64,000 nt of DNA from Odobenus rosmarus divergens. Lineage: Eukaryota; Chordata; Mammalia; Carnivora; Odobenidae. The DNA lies in assembly GCF_000321225.1 (NCBI RefSeq), contig NW_004450481.1, positions 3,086,881-3,150,880 of the forward strand, in the 5' to 3' direction. The notes below the pieces were generated by a model, which was not told the DNA's origin, did not search any database, and saw nothing but the letters and a program-made list of their open reading frames with translations. Positions 20,401 to 28,929 of this stretch are shown in pieces. The position numbers were made by a program, and so were the translations under genes. Numbering within the stretch: position 1 is the first letter of the stretch; each line of letters opens with the position of its first letter.

Positions 20401-21480
20401 CTGACTGAAAAGGGATGGTGGATAATGCCAGATGGGTGCATCTTTGTTCCAACAGCAACTGGAGGGTATCTAGTCAAGGAACACTACCAACTCACTCATC
20501 TGGGGAAAACTGCATTAGAGCCCTTCTCAAGAAGCGCTACTACATCAGTCAGCGGTCAGAACTATGCCGAGCAACGAGTGAACGATGCCTAACATGTGCT
20601 AAAAATAATGCTCAGTCTGCACCACAGCCCCCACCAGGTGTCCAGAGGATGGGAGCAACCCCCTTCAAAGATCTAGAGGTAGACTTCACAGATGTGCAGC
20701 CGAGCAGGGGGTTCAGATATCTCCTGGTAATAGTATGCACATACTCTGGGTGGGTCAAAGCCTTCCCAACAAGGACAGAGCAAAGTTGGGAAGTAGCTAA
20801 AGTCCTCTTGTGGGAGATCATGCCCCGGTCGGCCTGCCATTAACAATCCATAGTGACAATGGACCCGCATTTGTAGCAGACTTGTACAGGTCTTGACCAA
20901 ATCTCTCAACATCACCTGGAGACTCCACGCCGCTTACCGGCCCCAAAGTTCAGGGAAAGTAGAGCGAATGAATCACACCCTCAAGGGAACCTTAGCAAAG
21001 TTTTGTCAGGTGACTACCCTCCCATGGCCAGATCTGCTACCCCTAGCTCTTCTGCATGCTCGCTGCAGGCCCGGGACATCAGGTTTCTCCCCATTCGAAT
21101 TAATATATGGACGGCCTCCCCCATGCTTGGGAAGCCTTCCAGGAAACTTGCATCAGGTTGGAGATAAAGGGACACAGGAGCAGCTTCAGGCCCTGGGGGC
21201 CACCCTGAATAAATTATAAAAGTACACCATCGAGAGGGCCCCAATCTCCTTAGGGTCATAGGTACACTCCTTACAGACAGGGGATTCAGTTTGGGTCAAA
21301 GATTGGAAGAAAGACCCCCTCAAACCACAGTGGACAGGGCCCCACACTGTTGTTCTAACCACCCCTGCTGCCCTCAAGGTCTCAGGGTTCACCCCGTGGG
21401 TCCACCACTCCAGAGTGAAGAAAGCTCATCATTCAGACGAGGAGCTGCGCCAGTGGAGAGTCCAGCCAGACTTCATGAAC
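20401..21480 (+). pseudogene. pol: pol remnant: integrase
   Basis: Integrase inserts viral DNA. The N-terminal zinc site is split: the H-H half (HYQLTHLG, ~20,480) and the C-C half (CLTCAKNN, ~20,590) are in different frames. The DDE triad residues are all present but in three frames: D at 20,682-20,684 (DLEVDFTD), D at 20,855-20,857 (SDNGPAF) and E at 20,962-20,964 (GKVERMN). The D-to-E interval is 107 bases, one short of the 108 expected for D,D-35-E. The C-terminal part (VWVKDWKKD, TPWVHHSRV) is seen near 21,290-21,420. The enzyme cannot be made. Confidence 0.9.
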
Positions 21481-21775
21481 CCACTCTGGCTTCACCTTCG
21501 ACTGATGGACACCTGCTCACCGTGGTCCCTGGCCCTCATCGGCATGATTTCCCTCATCTTGGGAGTCAGACTCTACACTGTTGCCCCTCCTGACTGGACT
21601 TTCCCCCAGAGGCTTACTATTGTCATTGCTTATTGGGTGCCCCTAGGGTGTATTACTGCACTTACTTGTCCACAGGTTTCATCTGCTGACAGGTTAGCCG
21701 TGATGGCTCCCTCTACCTAAGGTCATAGATCCCACTTTTACTGGCCCTCCTGTCTACTCGTGAGCGCATTTCACC
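21415..21775 (+). other. Pol-env junction with a short hydrophobic reading
   Basis: The integrase tail frame continues to a stop at 21,718-21,720. Its last part includes a hydrophobic run (WSLALIGMISLILGV) and a second one (IVIAYWVPLGCITAL). In gammaretroviruses env usually overlaps the end of pol, so this reading may be an out-of-frame env leader or chance. A splice acceptor for env would be expected before 21,776; the pyrimidine-rich tract near 21,731-21,760 is a candidate. Confidence 0.35.
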
Positions 21776-22942
21776 ATGGTCTTCCTGACCCCAGTCACTC
21801 CTGGTCTTTTGCTACCTGGTTTGCGGTTCCTCCTCACTGCCTCTAGCTTGCCCGGCCAGGCAAGGGGGGCAAACTCTCGTATCACCATTACTGGCAAATG
21901 GACTTTCCAGCTTATCCCCCTCAATCCCGCACCAGCGCCCCCACTGACTTCCTCCACCTGGGATGGGCACACACCAAAGGTTAACCTCCATTTTGGTGGA
22001 TGCCAGCTTCTTGATACCTCCTGGGAACCTCATAGACGGTGTTCCTACCATGGCCCTAACTCTGGTTACCGGCTGGTAGATATCTACATCTGTGGGGGCC
22101 CTACGCCTCAACAGCCAAACACCTGCCCTCAGTTCTGTTCGCAAGCCTGGGGATGTGAATCATGGGTGGCGACTTGGCCGGGAATGGAACGATGGTCCAC
22201 TAGGTGGTGGCACCTCAAACAGCGCAGTGACATCCAGATTTCCTTGTCACACAATGCCACCCCATCCTCTTGCTCTAACAATCACTGTATATCGCTCACC
22301 CTCGCAGTCTTAGAACCCAATGCCACATCATGGGCTACAGGAATCACTCTCCTGTTGGCCCAATATCACCCTATGGGAACTGACCCCATGGCCAAATTTA
22401 TGATTAAGTCCATGTTCACTCCAAGCCTTACAGTCAACCCCCAGAGTCAGACAGAAAATAACCCGCCCTGGCGCATCCCTGGGTCCCCCATCCACATGCA
22501 GCAAGCATCTATAGCGCAACTGTTAGGTATGATTAACGCCTCCCACCAAGCGCTTAACCGCTCAAATCCACCCCTAGCATCTGACTGCTGGATCTGTGTA
22601 AAGCCCATTCCTGTCCAATACCTAGGTGTTATCCTCAACCAGTCTACCGTGTCACCTCCCACATTGGCACTGGGGACCTCAGATTATCCGTTTCTGGCTC
22701 CGGTCCCACTGTATGGCAACTCTTCCTCTCCCATCACGGGCCACAGTCGGGTCTGTGCACCTAACAACGCATTTCTGGCTTGTGATCAAGGTGTATACTC
22801 TGCATCACCCCGTGCAATCAATCATGCATGCTTGTCAGTCTCTTACCCGATCTTTCAGTTCTCCCTGGGAGCGATACCCCACTCATATGGAGACCTCCTA
22901 GATGCCCCCAACGCTCCCCCATGGCCATCCCTCTTACCGTGA
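21776..22942 (+). CDS. env: env surface (SU) open reading frame, 388 codons
   Basis: SU is the receptor-binding half of retroviral envelope. The frame starts at ATG 21,776 in a strong context (caccatgg) with a hydrophobic leader that could act as a signal peptide (about residues 1-33). Six N-glycosylation sequons are visible (NAT twice, NAS, NRS, NQS, NSS). The gammaretroviral CXXC motif is present as CWIC at residues 271-274 (22,586-22,597). The frame stops at 22,940-22,942 as it leaves the env frame near the SU/TM border; no basic (RXXR-type) cleavage site is seen there. It stays open while every other gene of the provirus is broken. Whether it is transcribed is unknown; chance survival is possible. 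Confidence 0.85.
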   Translation: MVFLTPVTPGLLLPGLRFLLTASSLPGQARGANSRITITGKWTFQLIPLNPAPAPPLTSSTWDGHTPKVNLHFGGCQLLDTSWEPHRRCSYHGPNSGYRLVDIYICGGPTPQQPNTCPQFCSQAWGCESWVATWPGMERWSTRWWHLKQRSDIQISLSHNATPSSCSNNHCISLTLAVLEPNATSWATGITLLLAQYHPMGTDPMAKFMIKSMFTPSLTVNPQSQTENNPPWRIPGSPIHMQQASIAQLLGMINASHQALNRSNPPLASDCWICVKPIPVQYLGVILNQSTVSPPTLALGTSDYPFLAPVPLYGNSSSPITGHSRVCAPNNAFLACDQGVYSASPRAINHACLSVSYPIFQFSLGAIPHSYGDLLDAPNAPPWPSLLP

Positions 22943-23470
22943 GCCTGCTGGCCGCATCAGGTGTTGCCCTCGGCGCCACTGGCATTGGGATGTCCCAGGT
23001 TTAGTACCAGGGGTTAACTCAACAACTCGCGGTGGACTTTTCCGCCCTCACTCAGTTGGCCCTGGCCCTGCAGCGCCAACTCAATTCACTGGCCTCAGTG
23101 GTCCTCCAAAACAGGCACGGGCTCGACTTAGGGCCGCGCAGGGGGGCTCTGCCTCTTCTTACAGGAGGAACGTTGTTTCTATGCTAATGAGTCGGGGGTG
23201 GTCCAAGAAACTCTGACCCAATTACAGGAATGAGTACATCGCCAGTGGGAATCACTCCAGCGGACAACTTGGTGGGATTCCCTCTCACAATGGTTCCCTT
23301 GGTTAGCTCCCCTCGTTGGTCCCCTCCTATTGCTTCTCCTCATAGTAGCATTTGGTCCTTGTATTCTTAATGCCCTTACTAGGTTTATCACTGCTCAAAT
23401 TGCTAAAATCAGACTCCAGTTACTCCTTACTCACTATCACCCCATAGAAGATGAAGATGATGCCCTCTAA
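22921..23470 (+). pseudogene. env: env transmembrane (TM) remnant
   Basis: TM anchors envelope and drives fusion. In frame 1 an A/G-rich fusion-peptide-like run (LLAASGVALGATGIGM) begins near 22,940 and is followed by an in-frame TAG. The immunosuppressive-domain motif LQNRHGLDL is at 23,104-23,130. The CX6CC motif follows in frame 2 as C (23,150), R (23,171) and C (23,174), so one of the paired cysteines is replaced. A TGA lies at 23,231-23,233. A strongly hydrophobic membrane span (about 23,305-23,375) and a short tail ending at TAA 23,468-23,470 are intact. Frameshift, stops and the lost cysteine disable it. Confidence 0.88.
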
Positions 23471-23501
23471 ACTAGGTGTTTAGCTTTCCACAAGAGGCAT
23501 C

Positions 23502-23512
23502 AAAGGGGGGAA
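23502..23512 (+). other. Polypurine tract
   Basis: AAAGGGGGGAA lies directly before the 3' LTR, the place where plus-strand DNA synthesis is primed in retroviruses. Confidence 0.85.
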
Positions 23513-23844
23513 CGATAAGGAAAATCTTTGTCCGAAGATGCCGACCGAGCCAGCAGGAGAGTCCCATTCCCTGCCCGGGGGCTCTTCCGGGTTCTTCTCC
23601 CTGCTCTGCTTCCTGCGTGCACCAATCTGGGTCCTTCTCCCTGCCCCGCTTCGCGCACGCACCAAAAGTGCCAAGCATGCGGAAGTAGAACTGCATAAAT
23701 TGCCCCCTTTGGTTGTGCTTGGGGCTCAGACCTTTGGAGATCACTCTCCTCCGAGCCCTCCCGTGTTAAATAAACCTCGGATCCTCCAAGATCTCCACTT
23801 GGTTCTTTTCTTCCCTCAGGCGATCCAGTCCAGGTTCCGTAATA
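23513..23844 (+). repeat. 3' LTR of the provirus
   Basis: The 332-bp partner of the 5' LTR. It starts CGATAAGG (first base changed from T) and ends GTAATA (CA changed to TA). The U3 direct repeat is at 23,588-23,627 and 23,628-23,667, the TATA position reads CATAAA (23,694-23,699), and AATAAA is at 23,769-23,774. It differs from the 5' LTR by roughly 30-40 substitutions plus a few indels by hand count. Confidence 0.95.
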
Positions 23845-23848
23845 ATTG

Positions 23849-24920
23849 TAGACAGCCGACTTTGGTCCTTTTGGAATTAAATGGAGTAGAAACCAGAACT
23901 CCCTTACCTGACTCCTGAGAACTGGAGATGCTCCCCAGGGGCCAGGATCATCTGAGCTGAGCTTCTGTGGGAGGGTTGAAGTGGACCGTGAAGCCGTGCA
24001 GGGAGTGTGGGCCCCTGAGGAGCAGCAGGGCGGGCAGGTGGCACCCTCAAAGGCAGAGCTGGGTGGGAATCAGCGGGAGGGTGGCGCTGGGTGGTGTAAC
24101 CAGTCTGTTCAGAATGGGTGTTGGCTGATTCTGATCCCAGGCAGGCTGGGTGAGTGGGCAGGGAAGCAATGTCCTGACTCATCCATGTCTCAGTTTCTCT
24201 TCAGGTGGAGGGCTGCCCCCAGGGGCTGGGGAATCTGGAAAGAAAAAGATGGACAATGGAGCTTCATCTGAAGCCTGTGGGGACAGGTGTCCTAGCCACA
24301 AGTGATCACGGCCTCTTTCCTTCTGACCGTCTACCACCAACCCCTTACAGAAGACCTGAGAAGTATAGCCCTGCACGAGGCACTGGATTTGGGGCCATCG
24401 GGATATCTGCCACTCCAGACACCCAGGCCACCAGTCCTTATTTTAGGATCTGTCTTATAGGACATTTGCCTGAGGTTGAAAGAATCTGGCCTCCTTCCTC
24501 CCATTTTCCCAGGGGGCTTCAAGCCCCTGCTCTTCAGCCTCGGCTAGGTGACATGGGGCGGGTTATTTGGGCTCCATCTGGAGAATGGGTGCATGGGGCT
24601 GGGGTGGAGGGCAGGGGGCTCTGCGTTCCAGTGTCTTCCCTCCTGTGTGCCGGCATCCGTGGCTTCTGCCCTAGCAGTGTGCTGGTTGGACATGCTGATG
24701 GCAGCTTGGTAGGGATAGAAGCCCTGTCCAGGCATCTTTCCGAGCCCTCAGCCCTGGGCTGCTGGCTCAGAGCCACCCCCAGCATGGGATAACAGGCCGG
24801 GCAGGGCTGAGGCCAGAGTGATCCTGCTCGCCTAGGAGCCCGAAGCATCTCTGTCGCATCAGGACCCGTGCCCTCCATTACGGAAATCCCTAAGCCCCTG
24901 TTCTCACCAGCCCTGTAGCC
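23849..24920. other. Non-repetitive stretch after the provirus
   Basis: GC-rich sequence with overlapping open frames up to 195 codons on both strands and no recognisable domain. No repeat recognised. Confidence 0.4.
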
Positions 24921-24930
24921 ATGCACTTTT

Positions 24931-25131
24931 TTTTTTTTTTTAAAGATTTATTTATTTATTTTGAGAGAGTGAGAATGAGAGAGAGAGAGCACATGAGAGG
25001 GGGGAGGGCCAGAGGGAGAAGCAGGCTCCCCGCTGAGCAGGAAGCCCGATGCGGGACTCGATCCCAGGACTCCAGGATCATGACCTGAGCCGAAGGCAGT
25101 CGCTCAACCAACTGAGCCACCCAGGCGCCCC
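24931..25131 (-). mobile_element. CAN-SINE, minus strand
   Basis: Poly-T, AAAGATTTATTTATTTATTT, GA-rich block and reversed head ending CCACCCAGGCGCCCC. The flanks both read cac followed by a T run (24,924 and 25,132), a short duplication that merges with the poly-T. Confidence 0.93.
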
Positions 25132-25404
25132 CACTTTTTTTTTTTTAAATGGATCTCCAGATCTAAGGAAGGGGCTGGGAAGTAGAGGCTCAGTTCTGAG
25201 CAGGTATATTTGGTCCATCTGCCCAGAGGGGCTTCGCACGGGGATCCACCTGCTGAAAGAAAAGGACACAAGCGCAAATCCCAGGCTTCCAGATGAGATA
25301 CAGTTAGTGAAAATGCAGATGAGTTTTTATGCCCAAACCAAAGGTGGCTGGGGGCTACGGCTGACACCTGCAAGCCGGACCAGTTGGCTCTGTAGGTGGG
25401 GGGA

Positions 25405-25490
25405 CGGGGCAGATTCTCACTCGGAGCAGCTGCAAGACCCTGGGCAAGTTGCTGGCCATCTTTGAGCCTCCATCCTCCCAGTAATGTAGG
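25405..25490 (+). repeat. MIR fragment, plus strand
   Basis: 'gcaagaccctgggcaagttgctggccatctttgagcctccatcctccc' follows the MIR core. Confidence 0.55.
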
Positions 25491-26940
25491 GACATTGTCT
25501 TCAGAGAAGTTGGCCCAAGAGCTCAGGCAGTACAGGGGTGCGTATGCCAGCTACCAGGTCCTCAGGCTCTCACTGGGATTGGCTACCCTCTGCCTCCAGG
25601 AAGGTGAAGATCAGGATCTTGGGACTCCATTCTGGAGGGGGATAAAGAGCTCTGTGGGGTCTGCTGGGTGCATTTTGGGAAATTAAGTCACAGATACACA
25701 AGTCCTCCTCCAAAGGTATCATTTCAGAACATGGTAGTACGAAAGGACCCCTAATTCTACAGTGCTGGTTATTTTTTCCAGGCATAGCTCCACCCCTGAA
25801 GGGCAGACGATTTCCTGCTCTTATTTAAAAAGTGAGCTGCTCTGAGCGGGTCTCTGTAGAAACATCCCCTCTGGGCTGTAGAGACTGCTGAGTGGAAAAT
25901 CTCTGGCTGGTGAACACATTAATTAGCTAATGCCCGATGCCCATGGGGGCTGCTAAGTGTGGTCCTGGTTGTCTGGGGGAGGGAAGAGATGGATGGGTGA
26001 AGGGGCTTGTCAGGGGCCGGCAGGGGGAGCGAGCCCCTCCCCCTGGGGGGGGGCAGCCCAGCCCTTCCCAGGGGCTGGCCCGATTTTCCTGGGATCTCCG
26101 TTAATGAGCTCACTTCACAATGAGGGCTTGCGGCTGGAATCAGGACCTGAGCTGCAGAGCTCTGATTTCCAGTTCCTTCCAGTGCCTCCTCTCTCTTGAA
26201 GAAGAGCAGTCAACAACCTTTTATCTTAATAATATGGGCACGTTCTTCCCTTCCCAGCTCCCAGCTGGGAAAAGGTGATGCCAAACCTGGTGCAGGGAGG
26301 GAGGCCTGTGTGAAAAGCAGTGTGTGTGTGTGGGGGGGCGCATGAAGGGAGAGGCCCCAAGGAAGGGCGGGGTGGGGTGGGCAAGGGCCTCCACCCACAA
26401 GGTGACCTTCCTGTTCCGTTCCTCCGAATCGAGCAGAGCAGGAGTGTGGAAATCGTAATGTGCTGGGGGGTGCTGGGGGCCCGCGGAAGCCAGTGCAGGG
26501 CCACACCTGGGTGCCACCTGCTGTGGGGACAAGACATGGTTGACAGAACGGATGTGGACAAGGCTGAGCCCCTGGCCAGGCTTGGGTGGGGCAATCCCTG
26601 CCCCCACAGAGCCCCTACCTTGGGGAAGAGAGGCTGGTGATCGGACTGTGGGCCCAGCTGCGGGTTGCTTTGGTGGCTTGGAGGCTGGGCCGCCTTCCAT
26701 GGAGATAGCAATTATGTCTTCCCCTTGCAAGGAAAGAAGAAAGAAAAAGCCTTCCCCCTTTGGTCTCTCTCCCCAAAGACCTGGGTCTGTGCCCTAAGGG
26801 TTGGGCCAGGTTGTAGGGAGTCCCTGGCAGGGGACTGGAAGGCGGACCCTGGCAGGGAGGGGCTGGAGAATGCTGCTCAGATCCCGAGGATTGTCCTGGC
26901 CATCAGTTGGGCCCCAGGTTGCAAGCTCTGTTTTTTCCAA
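25491..26940. other. Non-repetitive GC-rich stretch, no gene seen
   Basis: Overlapping minus-strand open frames of up to 169 codons at 26,221-26,730 lie in G-rich DNA and shadow each other. No domain, signal peptide or exon pattern is seen. Confidence 0.4.
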
Positions 26941-27029
26941 GCGTAGCTGGACCTCTAGATGACATCGTGGGATGCGCAAATGCTGGGAGGCCACTTAAAG
27001 AAATGGCAGAGACAGTTTTTGACCCCCCA

Positions 27030-27470
27030 AAACTCCATCTACCTCCATCGGTGGATGAATGGATAGCAAAGTGGCATATCCCGACAACAGGCTACCACTT
27101 GGCCATAGAAAGGAACGAAGCTCTGACTTTCGCTAGGTTACAAGGTGGGTGAACCTCAAGAACATCGTGCTGAGTGAGAAAAGCCAGTCGGGAAAGGCCC
27201 CACCTCTGATATGATTCCATTTATATGAAATGTCCAGGACAGGCAAATCTGCAGAGACAAAAACCAGACCATGGTTGCCGGGGGTGGGGTGGGGTGGGGG
27301 GTGGGTAGAGTGAATGTGTAATGGGTACGGGTTTTATTTTGGGGTTTTGAAAACGTTCTGGAACTAGATAGAGGTGATGGTGCACAACGTTGTGAATGTA
27401 CTAAATGCCACTGAGTTGTTCATCTAAAAATGGTTAATTTTATATTATGTAAATTTCATCTAAAAAAAAA
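27030..27470 (+). repeat. Old L1 3' end, plus strand
   Basis: It starts near 'ggatgaatggatagcaaagtggcatatcccgac' (the L1 ORF2 C-terminal region, read as DEWIAKWHI). It continues through 'gaaatgtccaggacaggcaaatctgcagagac', a G-rich run and 'ggttaattttatattatgtaaatttcatc', ending in A9. The order is that of an old L1 ORF2 end plus 3' untranslated region. Confidence 0.7.
27280..27305 (+). other. G-rich tract with quadruplex-type pattern
   Basis: Five G runs (5, 4, 4, 6 and 3) separated by single T. It lies in the G-rich part of the L1 3' untranslated region, where such tracts are usual. Confidence 0.7.
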
Positions 27471-27506
27471 ACCCTCCACACCAAAAAACCAACAACCATC
27501 TGCCTC

Positions 27507-27509
<3 letters not shown>

Positions 27510-27550
<41 letters not shown>
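27510..27550. repeat. (CA)n microsatellite
   Basis: About 19 CA units immediately after the L1 poly-A end. Confidence 0.95.
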
Positions 27551-27553
<3 letters not shown>

Positions 27554-27689
27554 CATTAGCAGTCTTTCTCTGGTTCAGGGGCCCCGGGGGCCGGGAGGCT
27601 CGCTGAGGCCTTTCTTCCCACCAAGGAGCGCGTGTGGAGGGGGCCCAGAGGGCCAGGGTCTAGGCCAGCTCCCTAGTCGGGAGAGGGGA

Positions 27690-28110
27690 GCAGCTGGTGG
27701 GGTGACTGGAGCCTGGGCATTAAGTTTAGAGGGCTTGAGCTCAGGGAGGCTTCCCAGGCAGGGTTCCCCAGGGGACACTGCTGTGATAGGGGAAATCCTG
27801 GAGGAGGGGATGTCTAAGCTGAAGAACGAAGAGAAAGGCTTGGGTAATGATGGTGAGACCGACTGGTGGGAGAAGCACGAGCGGGTCTCAGAGGCAAGCC
27901 AGAGCGCACTCAGGGAGCTCCAGCCTTTGGGGAGCACGCAGTGTGTGTGCATCGTGGTGAGAGGGGACATTCCTGAGGTCAGGGGGCCATCGTCGAGGGC
28001 TGCATCAGCTTATCCTGAGGACAGTCGGGAGCCATGGAAGGTTGTTAGGCAGGGAATTAATGTGGTCAGATTTGCATTAAAGAAAGACAGCCCTAGATGC
28101 TGTGAGTGAG
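27690..28110. repeat. Probable ancient interspersed repeat, family not named
   Basis: 'tcctggaggaggggatgtctaagctgaagaacgaagag' and 'gagccatggaaggttgttaggcagggaattaatgtggtcagatttgcattaaagaaaga' form a layout I recognise as a common old mammalian repeat. An open frame of 135 codons across it is a by-product. Confidence 0.45.
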
Positions 28111-28204
28111 CCACCAACAGCTGTTGAATAGAGAAAGAAATCCTCATTAAGGGTCTTGCTCTACCCATCCACCAGAAAGACTCCCTTATTTTCATAATAT
28201 CCAT

Positions 28205-28495
28205 CTGCGAGTTTTGATATATTTTTAAAAACACATTTTAAATCACAAAATATTTCCAACATACAGAAAATGATGTACCAGCTACTCAGGTTTCCCAGAA
28301 GTTAAGATAGTGCCACCTTTGCTGCAGATGTTATTTATATTTCGGAAATAAGAAGTACACAACACACCCCTTTCTGTCCCTTCCGGCCCAGAGGTAACCA
28401 CCACCCCAAAGTCAGTGTCAGTCCTGTCCAGCCACGTTTCAATGCTGTAGCTTTACAAACACTATATATACGTATGCATGGGTAGGCATTGAGCA
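28205..28495 (-). repeat. Old L1 3'-region fragment, antisense
   Basis: 'gtttcccagaagttaagatagtgccacctttgctgcagatg' followed by 'cccagaggtaaccaccacccc' and 'tatatacgtatgcatgg' is typical of antisense old-L1 3' sequence. The next SINE inserted at its end. Confidence 0.5.
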
Positions 28496-28496
28496 C

Positions 28497-28703
28497 TTTT
28501 TTTTGAGAATTTTATTTATTTATTTTGTAGAGAGGGTGAGAGAGAGAGAGAGAGAGCATGAGCAGGGGGGGAAGGGCAGAGGGAGAGGGAGAAGCAGACT
28601 CATGACTGAGCAGGGAGCCCGATGCAGGGCTCGATCCCAGGACCCTGGGATTATGACCTGAGCCAAAGGCAGACGCTTAATGAATGAGACACCCAGGCGC
28701 CCC
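28497..28703 (-). mobile_element. CAN-SINE, minus strand
   Basis: Poly-T, GAATTTTATTTATTTATTTT, GA-rich block and reversed head ending ACACCCAGGCGCCCC. No clear target duplication was found. Confidence 0.92.
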
Positions 28704-28929
28704 AGAGTTTGTATCTTTCAGGAGGGTCTGGAGTCAGTACTAAGATCCCCTGGGGTCTCAATTCTCCACTTCCTTGATTTCTTGTCCCCTAGATACCCCT
28801 GAAATGAATCCTTGGAACTGAGTTAGAACCTTTCTGGGCTTCCTGTGATGGACATTGTTAAGGGCTGTGTGTAGCCGGGGTGCTTGCTGAGACGTCCATC
28901 CTGGATGGGGTGGGTCACTGCCCCCTGGA

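Larger units (their letters stand above)
15586..23844 (+). mobile_element. Full-length class I (gammaretrovirus-like) endogenous provirus
   Basis: The order 5' LTR, primer binding site, gag, pro, pol, env, polypurine tract, 3' LTR is complete over 8.26 kb. Flanks 15,582-15,585 (ATCG) and 23,845-23,848 (ATTG) form a 4-bp target duplication with one change, the size typical of gammaretroviruses. The MGxxxS gag start, single zinc knuckle, YVDD polymerase motif, CWIC motif in SU and the LQNR-type motif in TM all support class I. By hand alignment about a tenth of LTR positions differ, so the insertion is old. All enzymes are inactivated; the SU part of env alone stays open. No SINE or L1 has inserted into it. 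Confidence 0.95.

Noticed and set aside
26221..26730. 169-codon minus-strand frame and overlapping frames
   Set aside because: Shadowing frames in GC-rich sequence, proline/histidine-rich by composition, no domain.
27510..27550. CRISPR-like or other spaced repeat arrays
   Set aside because: Only simple microsatellites were found; no spaced direct repeats, and the DNA is mammalian.
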